Positions 35,401 to 42,978 of a stretch of DNA of 64,000 nucleotides are shown one piece after another (position 1 is the first letter of the stretch; the number at the start of each line of letters is the position of its first letter). Source of the stretch: JAAYDS01 sp012729155 (GTDB lineage: Bacteria; Chloroflexota; Anaerolineae; UBA1429); contig DAIPBO010000005.1 in assembly GCA_036774405.1 (NCBI GenBank), positions 62,001 to 126,000 on the forward strand, in the 5' to 3' direction. The position numbers were made by a program, and so were the translations under genes. Below the pieces are notes generated by a model. The model was not told the origin of the DNA. It searched no databases and saw only the letters and a program-made list of their open reading frames with translations.

Positions 35401-36031
35401 GCTCTGCCTGGCGGCGCAGGCCACCAACGCGCGGGCCGAGTTCGTTCAGAATGTCGGCGACGCGCTCGAGGTTGCGTTCTGTCTCGCCGATGCGGTCCAG
35501 CGTCTCGCTGCGCTTGCGTAGCTGCGGCGAGATGCCGGCCGCCTCTTCAAAGAGCATGCGTCGCGCTTCGGGGCGCAGCGCCAACGCGGCGTCGACCATG
35601 CCCTGGCCGATGACGGTATACGTGGTGCGCGAGAGCCCCGCCGCACCGAGCAGGTCTAGGATATCGCGATAGCGCACGCGGCTTTCGTTGAGCAGGTACT
35701 CGTTCTCGCCAGAGCGATAAGCGCGGCGCCCGATGGTGACCTCGGCATAGTCCACAGGAAGCCAGTGGTCGCTGTTGTCGAGGGTAATGAGCGCCTCGGC
35801 CATGCCCAGGCGCGCACGATGGCGGCTGCCGGCAAAGATCATGTCTTCGGTGGTGCGAGCGCGCATCGAACGATAACTCTGTTCGCCAAGCACCCAGCGG
35901 ATGGCATCGGCGACGTTGCTCTTGCCGCTGCCGTTGGGGCCTACCACAGCCGTGATGCCGTCGGCAAACGCAAAGGTGCAGCGCGAGGCAAAGCTCTTGT
36001 AGCCGTGAAGGCTCAACGCCTTGAGGCGCAT
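32423..36031 (-). CDS. smc: Chromosome segregation SMC protein
   Basis: 1202 residues, full length. N-terminal Walker A GPNGSGKSNVADAIRWVLGE, then coiled coil (about 170-490), a hinge around 510-670 (VEAALGARLQNIIVE, LLGRVLVTSDLAAARRLLAE, GETVQPTGAVSGGAR), a second coiled coil to about 1040, then the ABC signature LSGGERALTAVALVFALL and Walker B FCFLDEVDAALDEAN. Both coiled coils are very Gln/Ala/Arg-rich, typical for GC-rich genomes. It is the third gene of the aspS-rnc-smc run, 19 bp after rnc. Confidence 0.97.
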   Translation of the reverse strand: MRLKALSLHGYKSFASRCTFAFADGITAVVGPNGSGKSNVADAIRWVLGEQSYRSMRARTTEDMIFAGSRHRARLGMAEALITLDNSDHWLPVDYAEVTIGRRAYRSGENEYLLNESRVRYRDILDLLGAAGLSRTTYTVIGQGMVDAALALRPEARRMLFEEAAGISPQLRKRSETLDRIGETERNLERVADILNELGPRVGGLRRQAERAQEHHLLEQDLNELLRIWYGHRWHQLQEAQAAVEAALVEHQQRFEVLQGQAETTAAAQQAASSSQSQLQAQLERLEHQYATLREEVQREQQALTLSAERERLYQRQLHDIASDEDTLISRQGVLAQEIARAEHDLATLADQRKAAEQGLSALSERRAEVEQAMVTLQEAIRKRERELRNVQSRSAQQQARHQELLARLQRLEHDVADAESEAQAQEAALQSIERQMTPLRQRREAANAALERGSVDAAALQAELEALQQELSTAQAASEELRGRYSQLSLRRNSLARQREDGADYAPGVRHVLGLADTLGGILGTAAGLMQVPQAYEQAVEAALGARLQNIIVERWADAERAISRLKSDRAGWATFLPLDTLRSRGALRIRDSQGVVGVASSLVSFPEHLRPVYELLLGRVLVTSDLAAARRLLAERTGASLMVTVAGETVQPTGAVSGGARRNSSQLLAQERAWRELPDKIAQIEEQLRQKKDTVAALRARAEELRQALAQLDRERSRQRREVEQIAQALAELEGNRRVAERDARWQRDRAARALAERQQVLAQAHSLESETESSAAAEQAHTAALAGLREELAAADDEPLRRQLAELETQLAVAGRALASQEQLLASHQAAQQQNQLQLAAKRSQQEALSQTRQHGHTQAQQHRAQLAALQTQQQELQGQLTTAQKALQASARTLREAEERHAGGLARMHEVEAELHRAQLDLERVQERQQDLISEIEAALGPVSLPETISHQLRLGIDGGALELPPVAVVPAGLDQEVRSLRSRLRRLGGINPDAPQEYQALLERQAFLESQMQDLQAAIAALRQVIQELDDVIEKDFSQTVQVVDRAFREYFRRLFDGGSAHLELTNPEDLSTSGVEIVAHPPGKRSQMLSLLSGGERALTAVALVFALLRANPVPFCFLDEVDAALDEANVGRFRDLLLEHARDTQFVVITHNRRTIEIANCIYGISMGEQGVSESISLRLEEETLAQLQADGSLS

Positions 36032-36050
36032 GGCGGCTCCATCAAGATAC

Positions 36051-36746
36051 TCATTCGCGATGCGTCTCTAGCGCCTGGTGCGCAGCAGACTGCTCAGCTG
36101 TCTGCTTGCTGTTGCCAACGCCGGTGCCCCAGGGTGTGTCGCCCACGAGAACTGCCACGGTATACTGGCGCGCATGGTCCGGACCCTCGACAGAGACCAC
36201 CTCATAACGCGGGGTAATGCGCATCGTCGCCTGAGTATACTCTTGTAGTTCGCTCTTGGGGTCCTTGGTCTGCCGCGCTTGATCGATCTCGGCCGCCTGA
36301 CATTCGAGCAGCGCCACGAACCACCGCTCTACGGCGGCGATGCCCTGATCCAAGAACAGGGCGCCAACAAGTGCCTCAAAGCCTGCACAGAGGTTGGCCA
36401 CCTTCTGACGGCCACCGCTGGCCTCTTCACCGTGGCCAAAGCGCATATAGTTGCCCAGATCGAGATCGTTGGCCATCTGTGCGAGGCTTTCGGTGCGCAC
36501 CAGCCGCGCTCGCAGTGAGGTTAGCTCTCCTTCGGTGGCATCGGGCAGGCGCGCAAACAGCCAGTGTGCCACCACAAAGTCGAGCACTGCATCCCCTAGA
36601 AACTCGAGCCGCTGGTTGTGCGGCACATCTTTGTCAGTCTCGTTGGCGTATGAAGTGTGAGTAAGGGCCTCTTGCAGCAGCTCGACACGCTCAAAGACGA
36701 TGCCGAGGTGTTGCTGCAATGCACGTATAGAGCCTCCTTGCGACAC
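36051..36746 (-). CDS. rnc: Ribonuclease III
   Basis: Cuts double-stranded RNA, including rRNA precursors. 231 residues. The catalytic signature NQRLEFLGDAVLDFVV, the second acidic patch GFEALVGALFLDQG (with the catalytic Glu/Asp) and a C-terminal dsRNA-binding domain (DPKSELQEYTQATM ... GTGVGNSKQTAEQSAAHQAL) are all present. ATG 36746 follows GGAGG weakly, 4 bp after aspS. The link with smc is classical in Firmicutes and Chloroflexi. Confidence 0.96.
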   Translation of the reverse strand: MSQGGSIRALQQHLGIVFERVELLQEALTHTSYANETDKDVPHNQRLEFLGDAVLDFVVAHWLFARLPDATEGELTSLRARLVRTESLAQMANDLDLGNYMRFGHGEEASGGRQKVANLCAGFEALVGALFLDQGIAAVERWFVALLECQAAEIDQARQTKDPKSELQEYTQATMRITPRYEVVSVEGPDHARQYTVAVLVGDTPWGTGVGNSKQTAEQSAAHQALETHRE

Positions 36747-36750
36747 GATG

Positions 36751-38517
36751 CTAGTCCTGATCGACGATGCGGATCTGTAGCTCGTCGAGCTGTCGCGCCG
36801 ATATCTCAGAGGGCGCGTTGGTCATCAGGTCGACTGCGCGCTGCGTCTTGGGGAAGGCCATCACCTCGCGGATGTTGGCCTCGCCAGCGAGGAGCATCAC
36901 CAAGCGGTCGATGCCTGGCGCAATGCCGCCGTGGGGCGGAGCGCCATACTCGAATGCCTCGAGCAAATGGCCGAACTGCGCCTGTGCCTCCTGGTCGCTG
37001 ATGCCAAGCGCCCGAAACATGGCTGTCTGTAGCTCGCGACGGTGAATGCGGATGCTGCCGCCGCCCACCTCATAGCCATTGGCGACCACATCATATGCCT
37101 TGGCGCGTGCCCGCGCAGGATCAGCAGTGAGCAGGGGGATGTCTTCATCCAGCGGGGCCGTAAAGGGGTGGTGCTTGGCCGTGTAGCGTTGTTCCTCTTC
37201 GCTCCACTCGAGCAGTGGAAAGTCCAGAATCCAGCAGAAGCCGAGCACATTGCCGTCCAGCAACTCGAGCCGCCGCGCCATCTCGAGGCGCAACTGGCCC
37301 AGCGCCTCTGCCACCACCTCGGCTTGGTCGGCGACGATCAGGAGCAGGTCGCCAGTGGTGGCGCCGGTGCGGCTCAGAACGTCCGCGATCTCCGTCTCGG
37401 TCAAGTTCTTGGTGATCTGTGAACGCAGCCCGTCATCACGTACAGCGATCCACGCCAGGCCCTTGGCACCCGACGCCCGAGCGAACTCGACCAACTCGTC
37501 GAGCTGGCGCCGTGAGTAGTCGGCGCAGCCGGGCGCCACGATTGCCTTGACGCGTCCGCCGGCAGCCAGCGCCTCGCTGAACACGCGGAACTCGCAGCCG
37601 GCGAGCGTTGGCCCCAGATCGATCAACTCCATGCCGAACCGGATGTCAGGCTTGTCGCTGCCAAAGCGCTCCAGTGCCTCATCATACGTGAGTCGTGGGA
37701 AGGGCTTGTGCAGTATCTGCTTGTGGCCTATCGTCTCGGTCAGCTCGATGAACATGGGCTCGATCAGCCCCAGGATGTCCTCGCGGTCGACGAACGACAT
37801 CTCCAGGTCGAGCTGGGTGAACTCGGGTTGCCGGTCGGAGCGTTGGTCCTCATCGCGAAAGCAGCGCGCGATCTGAAAATAGCGCTCAAAGCCAGACACC
37901 ATGAGCAACTGCTTGAGCTGCTGCGGAGACTGGGGCAGCGCATAGAACTTGCCGTGGTGCAGCCGGCTGGGCACCACATAGTCGCGGGCGCCTTCGGGGG
38001 TAGACTTGATCAAGATAGGCGTTTCGATCTCGATAAAGGCACGCTCGCAAAGGTAGTTGCGGATAAAGCGCACCACCTCGTGGCGCAAGATAATATTCCG
38101 CTGCATGCGCTGTCGCCTCAAGTCGAGGTAACGATAGCGCAGGCGTAAGGCTTCGTCGACCTCGGCGTCCTCGTTGATGTAAAAGACCGGGGTTTTGCTT
38201 TCGTTCAGCACGGTGACACTATCGGCCAATACCTCGATCTCGCCGGTGGGCATGGCAGGGTTCTCCATGCCCTCTGGGCGTCGCGCCACCGTCCCAGTGA
38301 CCGCGACGACGTACTCGTTGTGGATGGCGTTGGCGAGGCGGTGGGCATCAGCCGAACGCTGCGGGTTCAGCACCACCTGCGTAACCCCAAACCGATCTCG
38401 CAGGTCGATGAACACCACGTTACCATGGTCGCGTCGACGATGCACCCAGCCTGCGAGAGATACCGTCTCACCGGCTTCGGTGGCCCTGAGCTGCCCACAC
38501 GTATGCGTCTTTAACAT
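36751..38517 (-). CDS. aspS: Aspartyl-tRNA synthetase (bacterial type)
   Basis: Class II synthetase, 588 residues. OB-fold anticodon domain VSLAGWVHRRRDHGNVVFID, motif 2 ARCFRDEDQRSDRQPEFTQL, the bacterial GAD insertion (about residues 290-420) and motif 3 GGIAPGIDRLVMLLAG followed by NIREVMAFPKT. ATG 38517 follows GGGAGGC; the frame is open 15 bases further upstream. Whether it also charges tRNA-Asn cannot be read here. First gene of the aspS-rnc-smc operon. Confidence 0.96.
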   Translation of the reverse strand: MLKTHTCGQLRATEAGETVSLAGWVHRRRDHGNVVFIDLRDRFGVTQVVLNPQRSADAHRLANAIHNEYVVAVTGTVARRPEGMENPAMPTGEIEVLADSVTVLNESKTPVFYINEDAEVDEALRLRYRYLDLRRQRMQRNIILRHEVVRFIRNYLCERAFIEIETPILIKSTPEGARDYVVPSRLHHGKFYALPQSPQQLKQLLMVSGFERYFQIARCFRDEDQRSDRQPEFTQLDLEMSFVDREDILGLIEPMFIELTETIGHKQILHKPFPRLTYDEALERFGSDKPDIRFGMELIDLGPTLAGCEFRVFSEALAAGGRVKAIVAPGCADYSRRQLDELVEFARASGAKGLAWIAVRDDGLRSQITKNLTETEIADVLSRTGATTGDLLLIVADQAEVVAEALGQLRLEMARRLELLDGNVLGFCWILDFPLLEWSEEEQRYTAKHHPFTAPLDEDIPLLTADPARARAKAYDVVANGYEVGGGSIRIHRRELQTAMFRALGISDQEAQAQFGHLLEAFEYGAPPHGGIAPGIDRLVMLLAGEANIREVMAFPKTQRAVDLMTNAPSEISARQLDELQIRIVDQD

Positions 38518-38549
38518 TCTAGCCTCCCACAACGCCCGAGCGTGCAGGC

Positions 38550-38577
38550 ATTATACGTTCGGGGTACGCCTGGACAA
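38550..38577 (-). promoter_or_regulatory. Promoter of aspS-rnc-smc
   Basis: TTGTCC-16 bp-TATAAT on the minus strand, perfect -10 box, 33 bp upstream of the aspS start. Confidence 0.6.
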
Positions 38578-38598
38578 ATATCGGCTGAGCCAGGCTGC

Positions 38599-39423
38599 TC
38601 ACTCGACAGCGGCAAAGTTTTGCTGATGTAGCGAGAGGATCTCGGCTGCGCTCTCCTCGATTGACTTGCTTGTCACATCGATGACCTCCCAGCCACCACG
38701 GGCGTGAATCTGCCGCGCAAAGGCCAGTTCGCGCTGGATGACGCTGAACTCGGCATAGTCGTGTGAGGCCGTCATACCAAGACGGGTAAGGCGCACCTGA
38801 CGCAATAGGACCAGTCGGTCAGGACGGATGGCGAGGCCGAACACTTTGCGCCGGTCGACGCCAAAGAGCGTCTGGGGTGGCGCAATGCCATCGACGAGCG
38901 GCACGTTGGCCACCAGCCAGCCATGGGTGGCCAGATACATGCTCAACGGGGTCTTGCTGGTGCGCGACACGCCGGTGAGGATAATCTCAGCCCGATCCAA
39001 CTCGCTGGGGCGCAAGCCGTCATCATGGGCCACTGCGAACTCGATCGCCTCAATGCGGCGAAAGTACTCTTCGGTCATCTCGTGGTATAGCCCTGGCCGT
39101 TTGTGCGGCGAGATGCCCATCAGGTCGGTCAGGCGCGCGATCATCGGCCCCACCAGGTCGATAGCGGGCACGTTCATCAGACGACTTAGCGTGCTGGCGC
39201 GCAGGCGCAGGTCATCTGCGACCAGACTGTGCACCACAATGCCACCATCGGCCTGCGCTGCGACAAAGGTACGCTGGAGCTGTGCCTCGGCCTGTATCGT
39301 GGGGTAACGATAGAGCCGGGGGCGTTCTTCTCCACACAGCCTATCGAGCACGGGCTCAAGGGTCATGGATGGGTCCAGGTGCGGCACATCGCAAAGCAGG
39401 TGAAAGATGGGGCTGTGCGGCAT
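38599..39423 (-). CDS. ppsR: PEP synthase/pyruvate phosphate dikinase regulatory protein
   Basis: Bifunctional kinase and pyrophosphorylase that switches PEP synthase or PPDK by Thr phosphorylation. 274 residues of the DUF299 family. Signature parts are the start PIFHLLCDVPHLDPSM (degenerate), MTEEYFRRIEAIEFAVAHDDG, the P-loop GVSRTSKTPLSMYLA and the C-terminal GGWEVIDVTSKSIEESAAEI. No ppdK or ppsA is in the window. ATG 39423 follows AAGGAGGC. 81 bp upstream of aspS on the same strand, with a promoter for aspS in between. Confidence 0.92.
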   Translation of the reverse strand: MPHSPIFHLLCDVPHLDPSMTLEPVLDRLCGEERPRLYRYPTIQAEAQLQRTFVAAQADGGIVVHSLVADDLRLRASTLSRLMNVPAIDLVGPMIARLTDLMGISPHKRPGLYHEMTEEYFRRIEAIEFAVAHDDGLRPSELDRAEIILTGVSRTSKTPLSMYLATHGWLVANVPLVDGIAPPQTLFGVDRRKVFGLAIRPDRLVLLRQVRLTRLGMTASHDYAEFSVIQRELAFARQIHARGGWEVIDVTSKSIEESAAEILSLHQQNFAAVE

Positions 39424-39486
39424 AGGGCCTCCTTCTTATCACTAGCTTACCACAGCCAGCGTTGATGCGGAAGGCCCAGGCCGTGG

Positions 39487-39515
39487 TTGCAGCTGACCTT
39501 TCTGCGGCCTATCAT
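39487..39515 (+). promoter_or_regulatory. Promoter of the dehydratase gene
   Basis: TTGCAG-17 bp-TATCAT, about 28 bp upstream of the ATG at 39544. Confidence 0.52.
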
Positions 39516-39543
39516 GGCCACATCAACCAGAGGAGCATTGCGG

Positions 39544-40782
39544 ATGTCTGGCGATGGTATGCCGGTGATTCGGATTCGTGACGTGCAGGTGATCTTGACG
39601 GCGCCTAACGGCATCAGGCTTGTGGTGGTCAAGGTCATCACCGATCAACCCGGCCTCTACGGGCTGGGTTGCGCCACTTTTACGCAGCGCCCATTGGCCG
39701 TGGCGGCCGCCGTCGAGCACTATCTGAAGCCTTTTGCCATTGGCCGTGATGTATCGCGCATCGAAGACTTTTATCAGGCAGCCTACGTCAGCTCGTATTG
39801 GCGCAGTGGACCGGTGCTCAATAACGCCTTGAGTGGCGTGGATGAGGCGCTGTGGGACATCAAGGGTAAGGTGGCTGGGCTGCCGGTCTATCAGCTTCTG
39901 GGGGGCAAATGCCGCGAGGCGGTGCCCGTGTACGTCCATGCCTCGGGCGACACCTTTGCCGAGGTCGAGGAGCGGGCGCGCGCTTATGTGGAACAGGGTT
40001 TCCGCCACGTGCGCTGTCAGGTGGGCATCTCGGGCATGAGCACCTATGGCAGCCGTGGCCCTGGGGGAATGGCGGCCCTCGACCCGACGCAGACGCGCAC
40101 CTGGGAGCCCACCGCTTATGTGCACACAGTGCCCAGGCTGTTCGACCACCTGCGGCTGGCCCTGGGCGATGATGTCGAGCTGCTGCACGATGTGCACGAG
40201 CGCATTCCACCGATCCTGGGCGTGTGGCTGGCCAAGGCCCTCGAGCCCTATCGTCTGTTCTTCCTCGAGGACCTGTTCGCCCCTGAGGACAATGCTTACT
40301 TTGCGCAGGTGCGCCAACAGTGCGCCACGCCGCTGGCCATGGGCGAGCTGTACGTTAACCGGGCCGAGTATGTGCCGATGATCCAGCAGCGACTGATCGA
40401 CTTTATCAGGGTGCACATCTCAGACATTGGCGGGTTCAGCATGGCGCGCAAGCTAGCCGCCTTTTGCGAGTTTATGGGCGTGCGCACCGCCTTTCATGGC
40501 CCAGGCGACGTCTCTCCGGTGGGGCATGCGGCTAACATGCATCTCGATCTCGCCATCCCCAACTTTGGCATCCAGGAGCTGGCGCTCTTTCGCGATGAGA
40601 CGCGCGAGGTGTTCCCCGGCACGCCCGAGGTGCACCACGGCTGCATGTGGCCCAACAACCGGCCAGGGTGGGGCGTGGAACTCGACGAGGCGCTGGCCGT
40701 CCGGTATCCTTTCCCCGAGGATCGGTACAATGGCGCCTGGCCCGAGGTGCGTGCCTGGGATGGGACGGTCATCCAACCCTAG
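39544..40782 (+). CDS. Enolase-superfamily sugar-acid dehydratase, ManD/RspA-like
   Basis: 412 residues. N-terminal capping domain followed by the barrel. Metal and catalytic elements of the mannonate-dehydratase (ManD) group are visible: the Asp and His in LLHDVHERIPP, Glu in FFLEDLFAPED, Glu in AMGELYVNRAEY, and AFHGPGDVSPVGHAAN (catalytic His). The C-terminus GWGVELDEALAVRYPF matches the RspA/ManD type. It should dehydrate D-mannonate or D-gluconate; substrate specificity is not proved. ATG 39544 follows AGGAG by 8 bases; the upstream in-frame stretch is not conserved. Confidence 0.88.
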   Translation: MSGDGMPVIRIRDVQVILTAPNGIRLVVVKVITDQPGLYGLGCATFTQRPLAVAAAVEHYLKPFAIGRDVSRIEDFYQAAYVSSYWRSGPVLNNALSGVDEALWDIKGKVAGLPVYQLLGGKCREAVPVYVHASGDTFAEVEERARAYVEQGFRHVRCQVGISGMSTYGSRGPGGMAALDPTQTRTWEPTAYVHTVPRLFDHLRLALGDDVELLHDVHERIPPILGVWLAKALEPYRLFFLEDLFAPEDNAYFAQVRQQCATPLAMGELYVNRAEYVPMIQQRLIDFIRVHISDIGGFSMARKLAAFCEFMGVRTAFHGPGDVSPVGHAANMHLDLAIPNFGIQELALFRDETREVFPGTPEVHHGCMWPNNRPGWGVELDEALAVRYPFPEDRYNGAWPEVRAWDGTVIQP

Positions 40783-40786
40783 AACA

Positions 40787-40821
40787 ACTCAGAGGCCCGA
40801 GCTATGCTCGGGCCTCTGAGT
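40787..40821. terminator. 16-bp hairpin between convergent genes
   Basis: Perfect 16-bp stem (40787-40802 with 40806-40821) and a 3-base loop, lying between the dehydratase stop (40782) and the lactonase stop (40823). No U-tract. Confidence 0.72.
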
Positions 40822-40822
40822 G

Positions 40823-41671
40823 CTACCAGAACACCGGCAGGCCTGGCGTGCGAGTAGTTAGCGAATAGAGCCCCGTGCGTGCGGTGATGTACAGCGTGCG
40901 CAGGTCGTGGCCGCCAAAGGCCAGGTTGGCTGGCTGCTGCGGCAGGCGCACGATCCCGACCAGCGCCCCATCGACGGCATACACCCAGAGGCCACCCGGC
41001 CCAGTGCAGTAGATGCGCCCTTCAGCATCGACCTTCATGCCGTCTGGGCTACCCTGGTCGGGTGATGACAGGTCAGCAAAGAGCCGATCATTGCAGAGCC
41101 CGCCGTCGGGCATCACGTCGAACGCGCGGATTATGCGGCGCGGCGAGTCGTCGACATACAGCGTATGTTCATCGGGCGCCAAGGCCAGCCCGTTCGGCCG
41201 CCCAAAGTCATCGACCAACCGGCGCAGTTCACCGTCGGCCGTCAGCAAGTAGAGGCCGTTACAGGGCTGTTCTTGCTGCTCAGGCTCGATGCCATAGGGC
41301 GGATCGGTAAAGTAGACAGCGCCGTCGCTGCGCACGACGATATCGTTGGGGCTGTTGAGGCGCTTGCCCTCGTAGCGGTCGGCCAACGTCACAACTGCGC
41401 CATCGGCCTCGGTGCGCGATACACGGCGGTTGCCATGCTCGCAGGCTAGCAGACGGCCCTGACGGTCGAAGGTGAGCCCGTTCGAGTTGCCGCTGTTACG
41501 CCTCCAGGGCTGTGGCTGCCGGTCTGGCTCAAAGCGGTAGATGATAGCTGCGGGGATGTCGCTGAACAGCAGGAACCCATCGGGGTGCCACACGGGCCCT
41601 TCGGTGAACTGGAACCCAGCAGCGATCTCGGTCGCATCCAGCGAGACGAACAGGTCTGCCAACGTGCTCAT
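40823..41671 (-). CDS. SMP-30/gluconolactonase family protein
   Basis: Six-bladed propeller lactonase, 282 residues. The metal-ligand sites are recognisable: FTEGPVWHPDG (Glu), NSPNDIVV (Asn) and GSPDGMKVDAEG (Asp). Family members hydrolyse aldonolactones. ATG 41671 follows GAGGAGTG, 5 bp after the upstream oxidoreductase stop. The two form an operon in which a sugar is oxidised to a lactone and opened, with the facing dehydratase gene possibly handling the acid. Confidence 0.92.
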   Translation of the reverse strand: MSTLADLFVSLDATEIAAGFQFTEGPVWHPDGFLLFSDIPAAIIYRFEPDRQPQPWRRNSGNSNGLTFDRQGRLLACEHGNRRVSRTEADGAVVTLADRYEGKRLNSPNDIVVRSDGAVYFTDPPYGIEPEQQEQPCNGLYLLTADGELRRLVDDFGRPNGLALAPDEHTLYVDDSPRRIIRAFDVMPDGGLCNDRLFADLSSPDQGSPDGMKVDAEGRIYCTGPGGLWVYAVDGALVGIVRLPQQPANLAFGGHDLRTLYITARTGLYSLTTRTPGLPVFW

Positions 41672-41676
41672 GGCGA

Positions 41677-42840
41677 TCACTCCTCGATGCTGACGACGCG
41701 GCCGCTGGCCGCCGAGGCCACGATGGCGCACACCACTTGAGTTTGCCGCCAGCCGTCAACGTGGGTAGGCACAGGGCCATGACCCTTCCATGACGAGGGT
41801 GTGAGGGTGTCATCCAGAATGGCATCCACAAAGCTGCGGCAGAGTGACATCGTTTCTCCATAGCCCAAGCCCTGGAACTCGAGCGAGTGCATGTCTGTGG
41901 CGCCGCCGGCACTCAGGGTGGCGGTGGCCGGCGCAGGGCGATGCACCAGAGCGCGCATCTCGACGCCGCGTTCGCCCAGCCTCTCGCGGTGCTCGAGCAG
42001 CTCCTGAGCGCTCACCTCGGGCGACAGATTCGCTCGCCAACCGGCGCTTGTGTTAAACCCGCCGCGTTTGTTGTAGATGAGCGTGCCCTTGCTGCCTGAG
42101 AAGCACATGTAGAACTCGACCAGCTCGTCGATGTGTTTGATCCACTCGGCCTTGACGCGGATTTTGGCGCCACTGTCAAAGGTGAGGTACGCGTCATACA
42201 CGTCTGGTGTGTTGCCCAACACCTTCTGCTGCGCGATGGCGTACACCTCGGTGACCCGCGCTGGTGCGAGATACCAATGCAGCAGGTCAACGACGTGACT
42301 CAGCAAAAAGTGAGCCGTCGACGAGCCAGCAGCCCAGTCACGCGAGCGCCCTCCCCACATCTGCGTGGGCACAGAGATGTTGTCGTCAAGCCGCGCCTCG
42401 CCATAGACCAGCTCTCCCAGCAGGCCTTGCTGCAGAACATAGCCCGTGGCGATGTCGAGTGTGGCTGCGCGGTTGGCATAGTTGACGAAAAAGCGCGTGC
42501 CATGCCGCTCGATAGCCTCCATCAGGCGGCGGCCATCATCCAGGGTGGTGGCGAGGGGTTTCTCCTCGATAATGCAGGGCACACCTGCTTCGATGGCATC
42601 GAGGCAGGGCTGTAGATGCAGCGGATCAGGCGTGGCTACCACCACCAGGTCCAGGCACTGGGTGGCCATCTCTGCCAGCGAACCGTATGCCGTGGCGCCC
42701 AGCGGTGTGGCCACGCGCTCGGCCACTTCTCGTCGCATGTCGGCCACGCCAACGAGCTTGACCTCGGGTTGCGCAGCGAGAAACGCTGCGTGCTGGCTGC
42801 CAAGGATTCCCGCGCCGACGACGCCGGCCCGTATCGTCAT
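41677..42840 (-). CDS. Gfo/Idh/MocA family oxidoreductase (sugar dehydrogenase-like)
   Basis: 387 residues. Rossmann fold VGAGILGSQHAAFLAA, then VVVATPDPLHLQPCLDAIEA and the intact catalytic EKP motif in IIEEKPLATTLDDG, and the typical HVVDLLHWYL with the substrate-side His and Asp. Unlike the oxidoreductase at 5.6 kb, the EKP lysine is kept. It is the first gene of the pair with the SMP-30 lactonase and has its own promoter. Confidence 0.92.
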   Translation of the reverse strand: MTIRAGVVGAGILGSQHAAFLAAQPEVKLVGVADMRREVAERVATPLGATAYGSLAEMATQCLDLVVVATPDPLHLQPCLDAIEAGVPCIIEEKPLATTLDDGRRLMEAIERHGTRFFVNYANRAATLDIATGYVLQQGLLGELVYGEARLDDNISVPTQMWGGRSRDWAAGSSTAHFLLSHVVDLLHWYLAPARVTEVYAIAQQKVLGNTPDVYDAYLTFDSGAKIRVKAEWIKHIDELVEFYMCFSGSKGTLIYNKRGGFNTSAGWRANLSPEVSAQELLEHRERLGERGVEMRALVHRPAPATATLSAGGATDMHSLEFQGLGYGETMSLCRSFVDAILDDTLTPSSWKGHGPVPTHVDGWRQTQVVCAIVASAASGRVVSIEE

Positions 42841-42870
42841 GGTTATGCTCCTTTCAGTACAGTCAGCGTC

Positions 42871-42898
42871 ATTCTAGTGGGCCAAGAGACCGCGTCAA
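42871..42898 (-). promoter_or_regulatory. Promoter of the oxidoreductase-lactonase operon
   Basis: TTGACG-16 bp-TAGAAT on the minus strand, 31 bp upstream of the ATG. Confidence 0.58.
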
Positions 42899-42914
42899 GG
42901 GCTGGTGGGCACAG

Positions 42915-42943
42915 TTGCCTGGGTGCCGAAAGCGGTGTATCAT
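42915..42943 (+). promoter_or_regulatory. Promoter of the SNF2 helicase operon
   Basis: TTGCCT-17 bp-TATCAT; its -35 box lies 16 bp from the -35 box of the divergent oxidoreductase promoter. Confidence 0.48.
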
Positions 42944-42978
42944 CCTCTATTGCTGAATCGCCATTGCAGCGAGGGTAG

